From Xylocopa sonorina (taxonomy: Eukaryota; Arthropoda; Insecta; Hymenoptera; Apidae), in the NCBI RefSeq assembly GCF_050948175.1, contig NW_027490135.1, forward strand, positions 992,001 to 1,056,000: DNA of 64,000 bases. Direction: 5' to 3'. Below the pieces are notes generated by a model, which saw only the letters and a list, made by a program, of their open reading frames with translations, did no database searches and was not told where the DNA came from. A program made the translations under genes and the position numbers. Below, in pieces: positions 37,404 through 49,459 of this stretch (positions within the stretch are counted from its first letter, which is position 1; each line of letters begins with the position of its first letter).

Positions 37404-40383
37404 TATGTTTCATGGTAAGATATAATATGATTTGCGAAGTGTCATGCATTCCTCGTCTACACTTCAAATGAATGTAAATGCGACACTTCCTTGCTAGGAA
37501 ATAGCGTCTGCAGATATATAGGTATCGTAGCAATAGAGATCTAATGCTTCTTAAAACGCGATATCGCATCTCATTTCTATGTGTCATGGTAAGATGTAAT
37601 ATGATTTGCGAAGTGTTATGCATTCCTCGTCTACGATTCAAATGAATGTAAATGCGACACTTCCTTGCAAGGAAATAGCGTTTGCAGATGTCTACGTATC
37701 GTAGCAATAGAGTTCTTATGATTCTTAAAACGCGATATCGCATCTGATTTCTACGTTTAATGGTAAGTTATAATATGATCTGCGAAGTGTCACGTATTCC
37801 TCGTCTACACTTCAAATGAATTTACATGCGACACTTCCTTGCCAGGAAATAGCGTTTGCAAATGTCTACCTATCGTAGCCATAGTGTTCTAATGCTTCTT
37901 AAAACGCGATATCGCATCTCATTTCTATGTTTCATGGTAAGATACAATATGATTTGCGAAGTGTTATGTATTCCTCGTCTACACTTCAAATGAATGTAAA
38001 TGCGACACTTCCTTGCAAGGAAATAGCGTTTGCAGATGTCTACGTATCGAAGCAATAGAGTTCAAATGCTTCTTAAAACGAGATATTGCATCTCATATTT
38101 ATGTTTCATGATAATATATAATATTCATTGCGAAGTGTTATGCATTCCTCGTCTACGATTCAAATGAATGTAAATGCGACACTTCCTTGCAAGGAAATAG
38201 CGTTTGCAGATGTCTACGTATCGTAGGAATAGAGTTCTTATGATTCTTAAAACGCGATATCGCGTCTCATTTCTATGTTTCATGGTAAGATACAATATGA
38301 TTTGCGAAGTGTCATGTATTCCCCGTCTACACTTCAAATGAATGTAAATGCGACACTTCCTTGCTAGGAAATTGCGTCTGCATATGTCTAGGTATCGTAG
38401 CAATAGAGTTCTAATGCTTCTTAAAACGCGATATCGCATCTCATTTCTATGTTTCATGGTAAGATATAACATGATGTGCGAAGTGATATGTATACCTCGT
38501 CTACACTTCAAATGAATGTGAATGCGATACCTCCTCGCTAGGAAATAGCGTTTGCAGATGTCTACGTATCGTAGCAATAGCTTTCTAATGCTTCTTAAAA
38601 CGCGATATTGCATCTCATTTCTATGTTTCATGGTAAGATATAATATGATTTGCGAAGTGTTATGTATTCCTCGTCTGCACTTCAAATGAATGTAAATGCG
38701 ACACTTCCTTGCAAGGAAATAGCGTTTGCAGATATCTACGTATCATAGCAATAGAGTTCTAATGCTTCTTAAAACGCGATATCGCATCTCATTTCTATGT
38801 TTCATGGTAAGAAACAATATGATCTGCGAAGTGTCATGTATTCCTCGTCTACACTTCAAATGAATTTAAATGCGACACTTCCTTGCCAGGAAATAGCGTT
38901 TGCAAATGTCTACCTATCGTAGCCATAGTGTTCTAATGCTTCTTAAAACGCGATATCGCATCTCATTTCTAGGTTTCATGGTAACATATAATATGATTTG
39001 CGAAGAGTCATGTATTCCTCCTCTACACTTCAAATGAATGTAAATGCGACACTTCCTTGCTAGGAAATAGCGTCTGCAGATATCTAGGTATCGTAGCAAT
39101 AGAGTTCTAATGCTTCTTAAAACGCGATATCGCATCTCACTTCTATGTTTCATGGTAAGATGTAATATGATTTGCGAAGTGTTATGTATTCCTCCTCTAC
39201 ACTTCAAATGAATGTAAATGCGACACTTGCTTGCCAGGAAATAGCGTTTGCAAATGTCTACCTATCGTAGCAATAGTGTTCTAATGCTTCTTAAAACGCG
39301 ATATCGCATCTCATATCTATGTTTCATGATAAGATATAATATTCATTGCGAAGTGTCATGTAATCCTCGTCTACACTTCAAATGAATGTAAATGCGACAC
39401 TTCCTTGCTAGGAAATAGCGTCTGCAGATGTCTAGGTATCGTAGAAATAGAGTTCTAATGCTTCTTAAAACGCGATATCGCATCTCATTTCTATGTTTCA
39501 TGGTAAGATGTAATATGATTTGCGAAGTGTTATGTATTCCTCCTCTACACTTCAAATGAATGTAAATGCGACGCTTCCTTGCAAGGAAATAGCGTTTGCA
39601 AATGTCTACCTATCGTAGCAATAGATTTCTAATGCTTCTTAAAACGCGATATCGCAGCTCATTTCTGTTTCATGGTAAGATATAATATGATTTGCGAAGT
39701 GTCATGTATTCCTCGTCTACACTTCAAATGAATGTAAATGCGACACTTCCTTTCTAGGAAATAGCGTCTGCAGATGTCTAGGTATCGTAGCAATAGAGTT
39801 CTAATGCTTCTTAAAACGCGATATCGCATCTCATTTCTATGTTTCATGGTAAGATATAATATGATTTGCGAAGTGTTACGTATTCCTCGTCTACACTTCA
39901 AATGAATGTGAATGCGACACTTCCTCTCTAGAAAATAGCGTTTGCAGATGTCTACGTATCGTAGCAATAGAGTTCTAATGCTTCTTAAAACGCGATATCG
40001 CATCTCATTTCTATGTTTCATGGTAAGATATAACATGATTTGCGATGTGTTATGTATTCCTCGTCTACAATTCAAATGAATGTGAATGCGATACTTCCTC
40101 GCTAGGAAATAGCGTTTGCAGATGTCTACGTATCGTAGCAATAGCTTTCTAATGCTTCTTAAAACGCGAAATCGCATCTCATTTCTGTGTTTCATGGTAA
40201 GATATAATATGATTTGCGAAGTGTTATGTATTCCTCGTCTTCACTTCAAATGAATGTAAATGCGTCACTACCTTGCAAGGAAATAGCGTTTGCAAATGTC
40301 TACCTATCGTAGCAATAGTGCTCTAAGGCTTCTTAAAACGCGATATCGCATCTCATTTCTATGTTTCATGGTAAGATATAACA
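37404..40383. repeat. 18-monomer higher-order repeat, 3,130-bp offset, copy 1
   Basis: The block is repeated at 40,534-43,513. The offset of 3,130 bp equals 17 units of 174 plus one of 172, and the short monomer at 39,664 (ATTTCTGTTTCATGG, lacking AT) is copied to 42,794. Other ordered markers are GATACCTCCTCG, GACACTTGCTTGCC, GTCATGTAATCC, GTAGAAATAGAG, TTCCTTTCTAGG, TCCTCTCTAGAAAA and GTCTTCACTTC. Homology ends at about 40,383, where GTTAATTATTCC replaces GTTATGTGTTCC. Confidence 0.9.
39664..39835. repeat. Short monomer, 172 bp, in 18-mer copy 1
   Basis: TCTGTTTCATGG replaces TCTATGTTTCATGG, a loss of AT at about 39,667. The related unit in the 53-mer copies has full length, so the deletion arose after the 18-mer split off. 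Confidence 0.92.
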
Positions 40384-40533
40384 TGATTTGCGAAGTGTTA
40401 ATTATTCCTCATCTACACTTCAAATGAATGTGAATGCGATTCTTCCTCGCTAGGAAATAGCGTTTGCAGATGTCTACGTATCGTAGCAATAGCTTTCTAA
40501 TGCTTCTTAAAACGCGATATCGCATCTCATTCC
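40384..40533. repeat. Junction monomer between the two 18-mer copies
   Basis: About one unit with GTTAATTATTCCTCATC and GATTCTTCCTCG, which matches 34,305-34,445 and the 53-mer units, not the end of the second 18-mer copy. It joins the 18-mer copies in a different register. Confidence 0.7.
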
Positions 40534-43513
40534 TATGTTTCATGGTAAGATATAATATGATTTGCGAAGTGTCATGCATTCCTCGTCTACACTTCAAATG
40601 AATGTAAATGCGACACTTCCTTGCTAGGAAATAGCGTCTGCAGATATCTAGGTATCGTAGCAATAGAGATCTAATGCTTCTTAAAACGCGATATCGCATC
40701 TCATTTCTATGTGTCATGGTAAGATGTAATATGATTTGCGAAGTGTTATGCATTCCTCGTCTACGATTCAAATGAATGTAAATGCGACACTTCCTTGCAA
40801 GGAAATAGCGTTTGCAGATGTCTACGTATCGTAGCAATAGAGTTCTTATGATTCTTAAAACGCAATATCGCATCTGATTTCTACGTTTAATGGTAAGTTA
40901 TAATATGATCTGCGAAGTGTCACGTATTCCTCGTCTACACTTCAAATGAATTTACATGCGACACTTCCTTGCCAGGAAATAGCGTTTGCAAATGTCTACC
41001 TATCGTAGCCATAGTGTTCTAATGCTTCTTAAAACGCGATATCGCATCTCATTTCTATGTTTCATGGTAAGATATAATATGATTTGCGAAGTGTTATGTA
41101 TTCCTCGTCTACACTTCAAATGAATGTAAATGCGACACTTCCTTGCAAGGAAATAGCGTTTGCAGATGTCTACGTATCGAAGCAATAGAGTTCAAATGCT
41201 TCTTAAAACGAGATATTGCATCTCATATTTATGTTTCATGATAATATATAATATTCATTGCGAAGTGTTATGCATTCCTCGTCTACGATTCAAATGAATG
41301 TAAATGCGACACTTCCTTGCAAGGAAATAGCGTTTGCAGATGTCTACGTATCGTAGGAATAGAGTTCTTATGATTCTTAAAACGCGATATCGCGTCTCAT
41401 TTCTATGTTTCATGGTAAGATACAATATGATTTGCGAAGTGTCATGTATTCCCCGTCTACACTTCAAATGAATGTAAATGCGACACTTCCTTGCTAGGAA
41501 ATTGCGTCTGCATATGTCTAGGTATCGTAGCAATAGAGTTCTAATGCTTCTTAAAACGCGATATCGCATCTCATTTCTATGTTTCATGGTAAGATATAAC
41601 ATGATTTGCGAAGTGATATGTATACCTCGTCTACACTTCAAATGAATGTGAATGCGATACCTCCTCGCTAGGAAATAGCGTTTGCAGATGTCTACGTATC
41701 GTAGCAATAGCTTTCTAATGCTTCTTAAAACGCGATATTGCATCTCATTTCTATGTTTCATGGTAAGATATAATATGATTTGCGAAGTGTTATGTATTCC
41801 TCGTCTGCACTTCAAATGAATGTAAATGCGACACTTCCTTGCAAGGAAATAGCGTTTGCAGATATCTACGTATCATAGCAATAGAGTTCTAATGCTTCTT
41901 AAAACGCGATATCGCATCTCATTTCTATGTTTCATGGTAAGAAACAATATGATCTGCGAAGTGTCATGTATTCCTCGTCTACACTTCAAATGAATTTAAA
42001 TGCGACACTTCCTTGCCAGGAAATAGCGTTTGCAAATGTCTACCTATCGTAGCCATAGTGTTCTAATGCTTCTTAAAACGCGATATCGCATCTCATTTCT
42101 AGGTTTCATGGTAACATATAATATGATTTGCGAAGAGTCATGTATTCCTCCTCTACACTTCAAATGAATGTAAATGCGACACTTCCTTGCTAGGAAATAG
42201 CGTCTGCAGATATCTAGGTATCGTAGCAATAGAGTTCTAATGCTTCTTAAAACGCGATATCGCATCTCACTTCTATGTTTCATGGTAAGATGTAATATGA
42301 TTTGCGAAGTGTTATGTATTCCTCCTCTACACTTCAAATGAATGTAAATGCGACACTTGCTTGCCAGGAAATAGCGTTTGCAAATGTCTACCTATCGTAG
42401 CAATAGTGTTCTAATGCTTCTTAAAACGCGATATCGCATCTCATATCTATGTTTCATGATAAGATATAATATTCATTGCGAAGTGTCATGTAATCCTCGT
42501 CTACACTTCAAATGAATGTAAATGCGACACTTCCTTGCTAGGAAATAGCGTCTGCAGATGTCTAGGTATCGTAGAAATAGAGTTCTAATGCTTCTTAAAA
42601 CGCGATATCGCATCTCATTTCTATGTTTCATGGTAAGATGTAATATGATTTGCGAAGTGTTATGTATTCCTCCTCTACACTTCAAATGAATGTAAATGCG
42701 ACGCTTCCTTGCAAGGAAATAGCGTTTGCAAATGTCTACCTATCGTAGCAATAGATTTCTAATGCTTCTTAAAACGCGATATCGCAGCTCATTTCTGTTT
42801 CATGGTAAGATATAATATGATTTGCGAAGTGTCATGTATTCCTCGTCTACACTTCAAATGAATGTAAATGCGACACTTCCTTTCTAGGAAATAGCGTCTG
42901 CAGATGTCTAGGTATCGTAGCAATAGAGTTCTAATGCTTCTTAAAACGCGATATCGCATCTCATTTCTATGTTTCATGGTAAGATATAATATGATTTGCG
43001 AAGTGTTACGTATTCCTCGTCTACACTTCAAATGAATGTGAATGCGACACTTCCTCTCTAGAAAATAGCGTTTGCAGATGTCTACGTATCGTAGCAATAG
43101 AGTTCTAATGCTTCTTAAAACGCGATATCGCATCTCATTTCTATGTTTCATGGTAAGATATAACATGATTTGCGATGTGTTATGTATTCCTCGTCTACAA
43201 TTCAAATGAATGTGAATGCGATACTTCCTCGCTAGGAAATAGCGTTTGCAGATGTCTACGTATCGTAGCAATAGCTTTCTAATGCTTCTTAAAACGCGAA
43301 ATCGCATCTCATTTCTGTGTTTCATGGTAAGATATAATATGATTTGCGAAGTGTTATGTATTCCTCGTCTTCACTTCAAATGAATGTAAATGCGTCACTA
43401 CCTTGCAAGGAAATAGCGTTTGCAAATGTCTACCTATCGTAGCAATAGTGCTCTAAGGCTTCTTAAAACGCGATATCGCATCTCATTTCTATGTTTCATG
43501 GTAAGATATAATA
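40534..43513. repeat. 18-monomer higher-order repeat, copy 2
   Basis: Matches 37,404-40,383 at a constant offset of 3,130 bp, including the short 172-bp monomer at 42,794-42,965. Few differences are seen, for example 38,475 TGATGTGCG against 41,605 TGATTTGCG, and ATACAATATG against ATATAATATG near 37,945/41,075. The last third of the block resembles the 53-mer unit (39.66-40.2 kb against 28.2-28.7 kb, offset 11,482 bp), so the 18-mer was itself built partly from pieces of the longer unit. Confidence 0.9.
42794..42965. repeat. Short monomer, 172 bp, in 18-mer copy 2
   Basis: The same AT loss at about 42,797, 3,130 bp from the first copy. Confidence 0.92.
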
Positions 43514-46500
43514 TGATTTGCGAAGTGTTATGTGTTCCTCGTCTACACTTCAGATGAATGTAAATGCGGCACTTCCTTGCAAGGAAATAGCGTTTGCAGA
43601 TGTCTACGTATCCTAGCAATAGAGTTCATATGATTCTTAAAACACGATATCGCATCTCATTTCTATGTTTCATGGTAAGATATAACATGATTTGCGAAGT
43701 GTTATGTATTCCTCGTCTACACTTCAAAAGAATGTGAATGCGATACTTCCTCGCTTGGAAATAGCGTTTGCAGATGTCTACGTATCGTAGCAATAGCTTT
43801 CTAATGCTTCTTAAAACGCGAAATCGCACCTCATTTCTATGTTTCATGGTAAGATATAATATGAATTGCGAAGTGTTATGTATTCCTCGTCTACACTTCA
43901 AATGAATGTGAATGCTACACTTCCTCGCTAGGAAATAGCGTTTTCAGATGTCTACGTATCGTAGCAATAGAATTGTAATGCTTCTTAAAACGCGATATCG
44001 CATCTCATTTCTATGTTTCATGGTAAGATATAATATGATTTGCGAAGTGCCATGTATTCCTCGTCTACACTTCAAATGAATGTAAATGCGACACTTCCTT
44101 GCAAGGAAATAGCGTTTGCAGATTTTTACCTATCGTAGCAATAGAGTTCTAGTGCTTCTTAAAACGCGATATCGCATCTCATTTCTATGTTTCATGGTAA
44201 GATAAAATATGATTTGCGAAGTGTTATGTATTCCTCGTCTGCACTTCAAATGAATGTAAATGCGACACTTCGTTGCAAGGAAATAGTGTTTGCAGATGTC
44301 TACGTATCGTAGCAATAGAGTTCTTATGATTCTTCAAACGCGATATCGCATCTCATTTCTATATTTCATGGTAAGATATAATATGATTTGCGAAGTGTTA
44401 TGTATTCCTCGTCTACACTTCAAATTAATGTAAATGCGATACTTGCTTGCTAGGAAATAGCGTCTGCAGATGTCTAGGTATCGTAGCGATAGAGTTCTTA
44501 TGATTCTTAAAACGCGATATCGCATCTCATTTCTATGTTTCATGGTAAGATACAACATGATTTGCGAAGTGTTATGTATTCCTCGTCTACACTTCAAATG
44601 AATGTGAATGCGATACTTCCTCGCTAGGAAATAGCGTTTGCAGATGTCTACGTATCGTAGCAATAGCTTTCTAATGCTACTTAAAACGCGAAATCGCATC
44701 TCATTTCTATGTTTCATGGTAAGATATAATATGATTTGCGAAGTGTTATGTATTCCTCGTCTACACTTCAAATTAATGTAAATGCGATACTTGCTTGCTA
44801 GGAAATAGCGTCTGCAGATGTCTAGGTATCGTAGCGATAGAGTTCTTATGATTCTTAAAACGCGATATCGCATCTCATTTCTATGTTTCATGGTAAGATA
44901 CAACATGATTTGCGAAGTGTTATGTATTCCTCGTCTACACTTCAAATGAATGTGAATGCGATACTTCCTCGCTAGGAAATAGCGTTTGCAGATGTCTACG
45001 TATCGTAGCAATAGCTTTCTAATGCTACTTAAAACGCGAAATCGCATCTCATTTCTATGTTTCATGGTAAGATATAATATGATTTGCGAAGTGTTATGTA
45101 TTCCTCGTCTACACTTCGAATGAATGTGAATGCGACACTTCCTCGCTAGGAAATAGCGTTTGCAGATGTCTACGTATCGTAGCAATAGATTTCTAATGCT
45201 TCTTAAAACGCGATATCGCATCCCATTTCTATGTTTCATGGTAAGATATAATATGATTTGCGAAGTGTCATGTATTCCTCGTCTACACTTCAAATGATTG
45301 TAAATGCGACACTTCCTTACAAGGAAATAGCGTTTGCAGATGTTTACCTATCGTAGCAATAGAGTTCTAATGCTTCTTAAAACGAGATATTGCATCTCAT
45401 ATCTATGTTTCATGATAAGATATAATATTCATTGCGAAGTCTCTTGCATTTCTCGTCTACGATTCAAATGAAAGTAAATGCGACACTTCCTTGCAAGGAA
45501 ATAGCGTTTGCAGATGTCTACGTATCGTAGCAATAGAGTTGATATGATACTTAAAACGCGATATCGTATCTCATTTCTATGTTTCATGGTAAGATATAAC
45601 ATGATTTGCGAAGTGTTATGTATTTCTCGTCTACACTTCAAATGAATGTGAATGCGATACTGCCTCGCTAGGAAATAGCGTTTGCAGATATCGACGTATC
45701 GTAGCAATAGCTTTCTAATGCTTCTTAAAACGCGATATCGCATTTCATTTCTATGTTTCATGGTAAGATATAATATGATTTGCGAAGTGTCATCTATTCC
45801 TCGTCTACACTTCAAATGAATTTAAATGCGACACTTCCTTGCTAGGAAAACGCGTCTGCAGATATCTAGGTATCATAGCAATAGAGTTCTAATGCTTTTT
45901 AAAACGAGATATTGCATCTCATATCTATGTTTCATGATAAGATATAATATTCATTGCGAAGTGTTATGCATTCCTCGTCTACGATTCAAATGAAAGTAAA
46001 TGCGACACTTCCTTGCAAGGAAATAACGATTGCAGATGTCAACGTATTGTAGCAATAGAGTTCATATGATTCTTAAAACGCGATATCGCATCTCATTTCT
46101 ATGTTTCATGGTATGATATAACATGATTTGCGAAGTGTTATGTATTCCACGTCTACACTTCAAATGAATGTGAATGCGATTCTTCCTCGCTAGGAAATAG
46201 CGTTTGCAGATGTCTACGTATCGTAGCAATAGCTTTCTAATGCTTCTTAAAACGCGATATCGCATCTCATTTCTATGTTTCACGGTAAGATATAATATGA
46301 TTTGCGAAGTGTCATGTATTCCTCGTCTACACTTCAAATGAATGTAAATGCGACACTTCCTTGCTAGGAAATAGCGTCTGCAGATATCTAGGTATCGTAG
46401 CAATAGAGTTCTAATGCTTCTTAATTCGCGATATCGCATCTCATTTCTATGTTTCATGGTAAGATGTAATATGATTTGCGAAGTGTTATGTATTCCTCCA

Positions 46501-46657
46501 CTACACTTCAAATGAATGTAAATGCGACACTTCCTTGTCAGGAAATGGCGTTTGCAAATGTCTACCTATCGTGGTAATAATGTTCTAATGCTTCTTAAAA
46601 CGCGATATCGCATCTGATTTCTATGTTTCATGGTAAGATATAATATGATTTGCGAAG
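43514..46657. repeat. Block derived from the 53-mer unit with an extra dimer
   Basis: From about 44,146 the sequence follows 29,012 onward at an offset of 15,134 bp. From about 44,735 to 46,657 it follows 29,253-31,175 at an offset of 15,482 bp. The 348-bp step is a duplicated dimer: the pair with ATTAATGTAAATGCGATACTT and GCTACTTAAAACGCGAAATC occurs at about 44,385-44,732 and again at 44,733-45,080, but once in the 53-mer copies. Before 44,146 are class A units with CAGATGAATG and TTTTTACCTATCG variants. Confidence 0.82.
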
Positions 46658-49459
46658 TGTCATGTATTCCTCGTCTACACTTCAAATGAATGTGAATGCG
46701 ACACTTCCTCGCTAGGAAATAGCGTTTGCAGATGTCTACGTATCGTAGCAATAGAGTTATAATGCTCCTTAAAACGCGATATCGCATCTCATTTCTATGT
46801 TTCATGGTAAGATGTAATATGATTTGCGAAGTGTTATGTATTCCTCCTCTACACTTCCAATGAATTTAAATGCGACACTTCCTTGCCAGGAAATAGCGTC
46901 TGCAGATATCTATGTATCGTAGCAATAGAGTTCTAATGCTTCTTAAAACGCGATATCGCATCTCATTTCTATGTATCATGGTAAGATGTAATATGATTTG
47001 CGAAGTGTTATGTATTCCTCCTCTACACTTCAAATGAATGTAAATGCGACACTTCCTTGCCAGGAAATAGCGTTTGCAAATGTCTACCTATCGTAGCAAT
47101 AGTGTTCTAATGCTTCTTAAAACGCGATATCGCATCTCATTTTTATGTTTCATGGTAAGATATAATATGATTTGCGAAGTGTTATGTATTCCTCGTCTAC
47201 ACTTCAAATGAATGTAAATGCGACACTTCCTTGCAAGGAAATAGCGTTTGCAGATGTCTACGTATCGTAGCAATAGAGTTCTTATGATTCTTAAAACGCG
47301 ATATCGTATCTCATTTCTACGTTTCATGGTAAGTTATAATATGATCTGCGAAGTGTCATGTATTCCTCGTCTACACTTCAAATGAATTTAAATGCGACAC
47401 TTCCTTGCCAGGAAATAGCGTTTGCAAATGTCTACCTATCGTAGCCATAGTGTTCTAATGCTTCTTAAAACGCGATATCGCATCTCATTTCTAGGTTTCA
47501 TGGTAACATATAATATGATTTGCGAAGAGTCATGTATTCCTCCTCTACACTTCAAATGAATGTAAATGCGACACTTCCTTGCTAGGAAATAGCGTCTGCA
47601 GATATCTAGGTATCGTAGAAATAGAGTTCTAATGCTTCTTAAACCGCGATATCGCATCTCACTACTATGTTTCATGGTAAGATGTAATATGATTTGCGAA
47701 GTGTTATGTATTCCTCCTCTACACTTCAAATGAATGTAAATGCGATACCTCCTCGCTAGGAAATAGCGTTTGCAGATGTCTACGTATCGTAGCAATAGCT
47801 TTCTAATGCTTCTTAAAACGCGATATTGCATCTCATTTCTATGTTTCATGGTAAGATATAATATGATTTGCGAAGTGTTATGTATTCCTCGTCTGCACTT
47901 CAAATGAATGTAAATGCGACACTTCCTTGCAAGGAAATAGCGTTTGCAGATATCTACGTATCATAGCAATAGAGTTCTAATGCTTCTTAAAACGCGATAT
48001 CGCATCTCATTTCTATGTTTCATGGTAAGATACAATATGATCTGCGAAGTGTCATGTATTCCTCGTCTACACTTCAAATGAATTTAAATGCGACACTTCC
48101 TTGCCAGGAAATAGCGTTTGCAAATGTCTACCTATCGTAGCCATAGTGTTCTAATGCTTCTTAAAACGCGATATCGCATCTCATTTCTGGGTTTCATGGT
48201 AACATATAATATGATTTGCGAAGAGTCATGTATTCCTCCTCTACACTTCAAATGAATGTAAATGCGACACTTCCTTGCTAGGAAATAGCGTCTGCAGATA
48301 TCTAGGTATAGTAGCAATAGAGTTCTAATGCTTCTTAAAACGCGATATCGCATCTCACTTCTATGTTTCATGGTAAGATGTAATATGATTTGCGAAGTGT
48401 TATGTATTCCTCCTCTACACTTCAAATGAATGTAAATGCGACACTTGCTTGCCAGGAAATAGCGTTTGCAAATGTCTACCTATCGTAGCAATAGTGTTCT
48501 AATGCTTCTTAAAACGCGATATCGCATCTCATTTCTATGTTTCATGGTAAGATATAATATGATTTGCGAAGTGTTATGTATTCCTCGTCTACACTTCAAA
48601 TGAATGTAAATGCGACACTTCCTTGCTAGGAAATTGCGTCTGCATATGTCTAGGTATCGTAGCAATAGAGTTCTAATGCTTCTTAAAACGCGATATCGCA
48701 TCTCATTTCTATGTTTCATGGTAAGATATAACATGATTTGCGAAGTGATATGTATACCTCATCTACACTTCAAATGAATGTGAATGCGATACCTCCTCGC
48801 TAGGAAATAGCGTTTGCAGATGTCTACGTAGCAATAGCTTTCTAATGCTTCTTAAAACGCGATGTTCCATCTCATTTCTATGTTTCATGGTAAGATATAA
48901 TATGATTTGCGAAGTGTTATGTATTCCTCGTCTGCACTTCAAATGAATGTAAATGCGACACTTCCTTGCAAGGATATAGCGTTTGCAGATGTCTACGTAT
49001 CATAGCAATAGAGTTCTAATGCTTCTTAAAACGCGATATCGCATCTCATTTCTATGTTTCATGGTAAGATGTAATATGATTTGCGAAGTGTTATGTATTC
49101 CTCCACTACACTTCAAATGAATGTAAGTGCGACACTTCCTTGTCAGGAAATAGCGTTTGCAAATGTCTACCTATCGTGGTAATAATGTTCTAATGCTTCT
49201 TAAAACGCGATATCGCATCTGATTCCTATGTTTCATGGCAAGATATAATATGATTTGCGAAGTGTTATGTATTCCTCGTCTACACTTCAAATGAATGTCA
49301 ATGCGACACTTCCTTGCAAGGAAGTAGCGTTTGCAGATGTCTACGTATCGTTGCAATAGAGTTCTTATGATTCTTAAAACGCGATATCGCATCTCATTTC
49401 TTTGTTTCATGGTAAGATATAATATGATTTGCGAAGTGTCATGTATTCCTCGTCTACAC
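46658..49459. repeat. Mosaic segment linking 53-mer and 18-mer derived blocks
   Basis: About 47,260-47,960 follows 31,780-32,480 at an offset of 15,482 bp. About 48,000-48,530 follows 38,780-39,310 at an offset of 9,218 bp, sharing GACACTTGCTTGCC and TCACTTCTATG. After that come units with TGCATATGTC, ATGTATACCTC and TCCACTACAC markers. The only 5-base deletion of the window is in the unit at 48,708-48,876. No unique DNA was found. Confidence 0.75.
48708..48876. repeat. Shortest monomer, 169 bp
   Basis: Five bases are lost at about 48,829, turning CTACGTATCGTAG into CTACGTAG, itself a perfect eight-base palindrome. The deletion falls exactly inside the inverted repeat at unit position 117-129. 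No other copy was seen. Confidence 0.9.
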
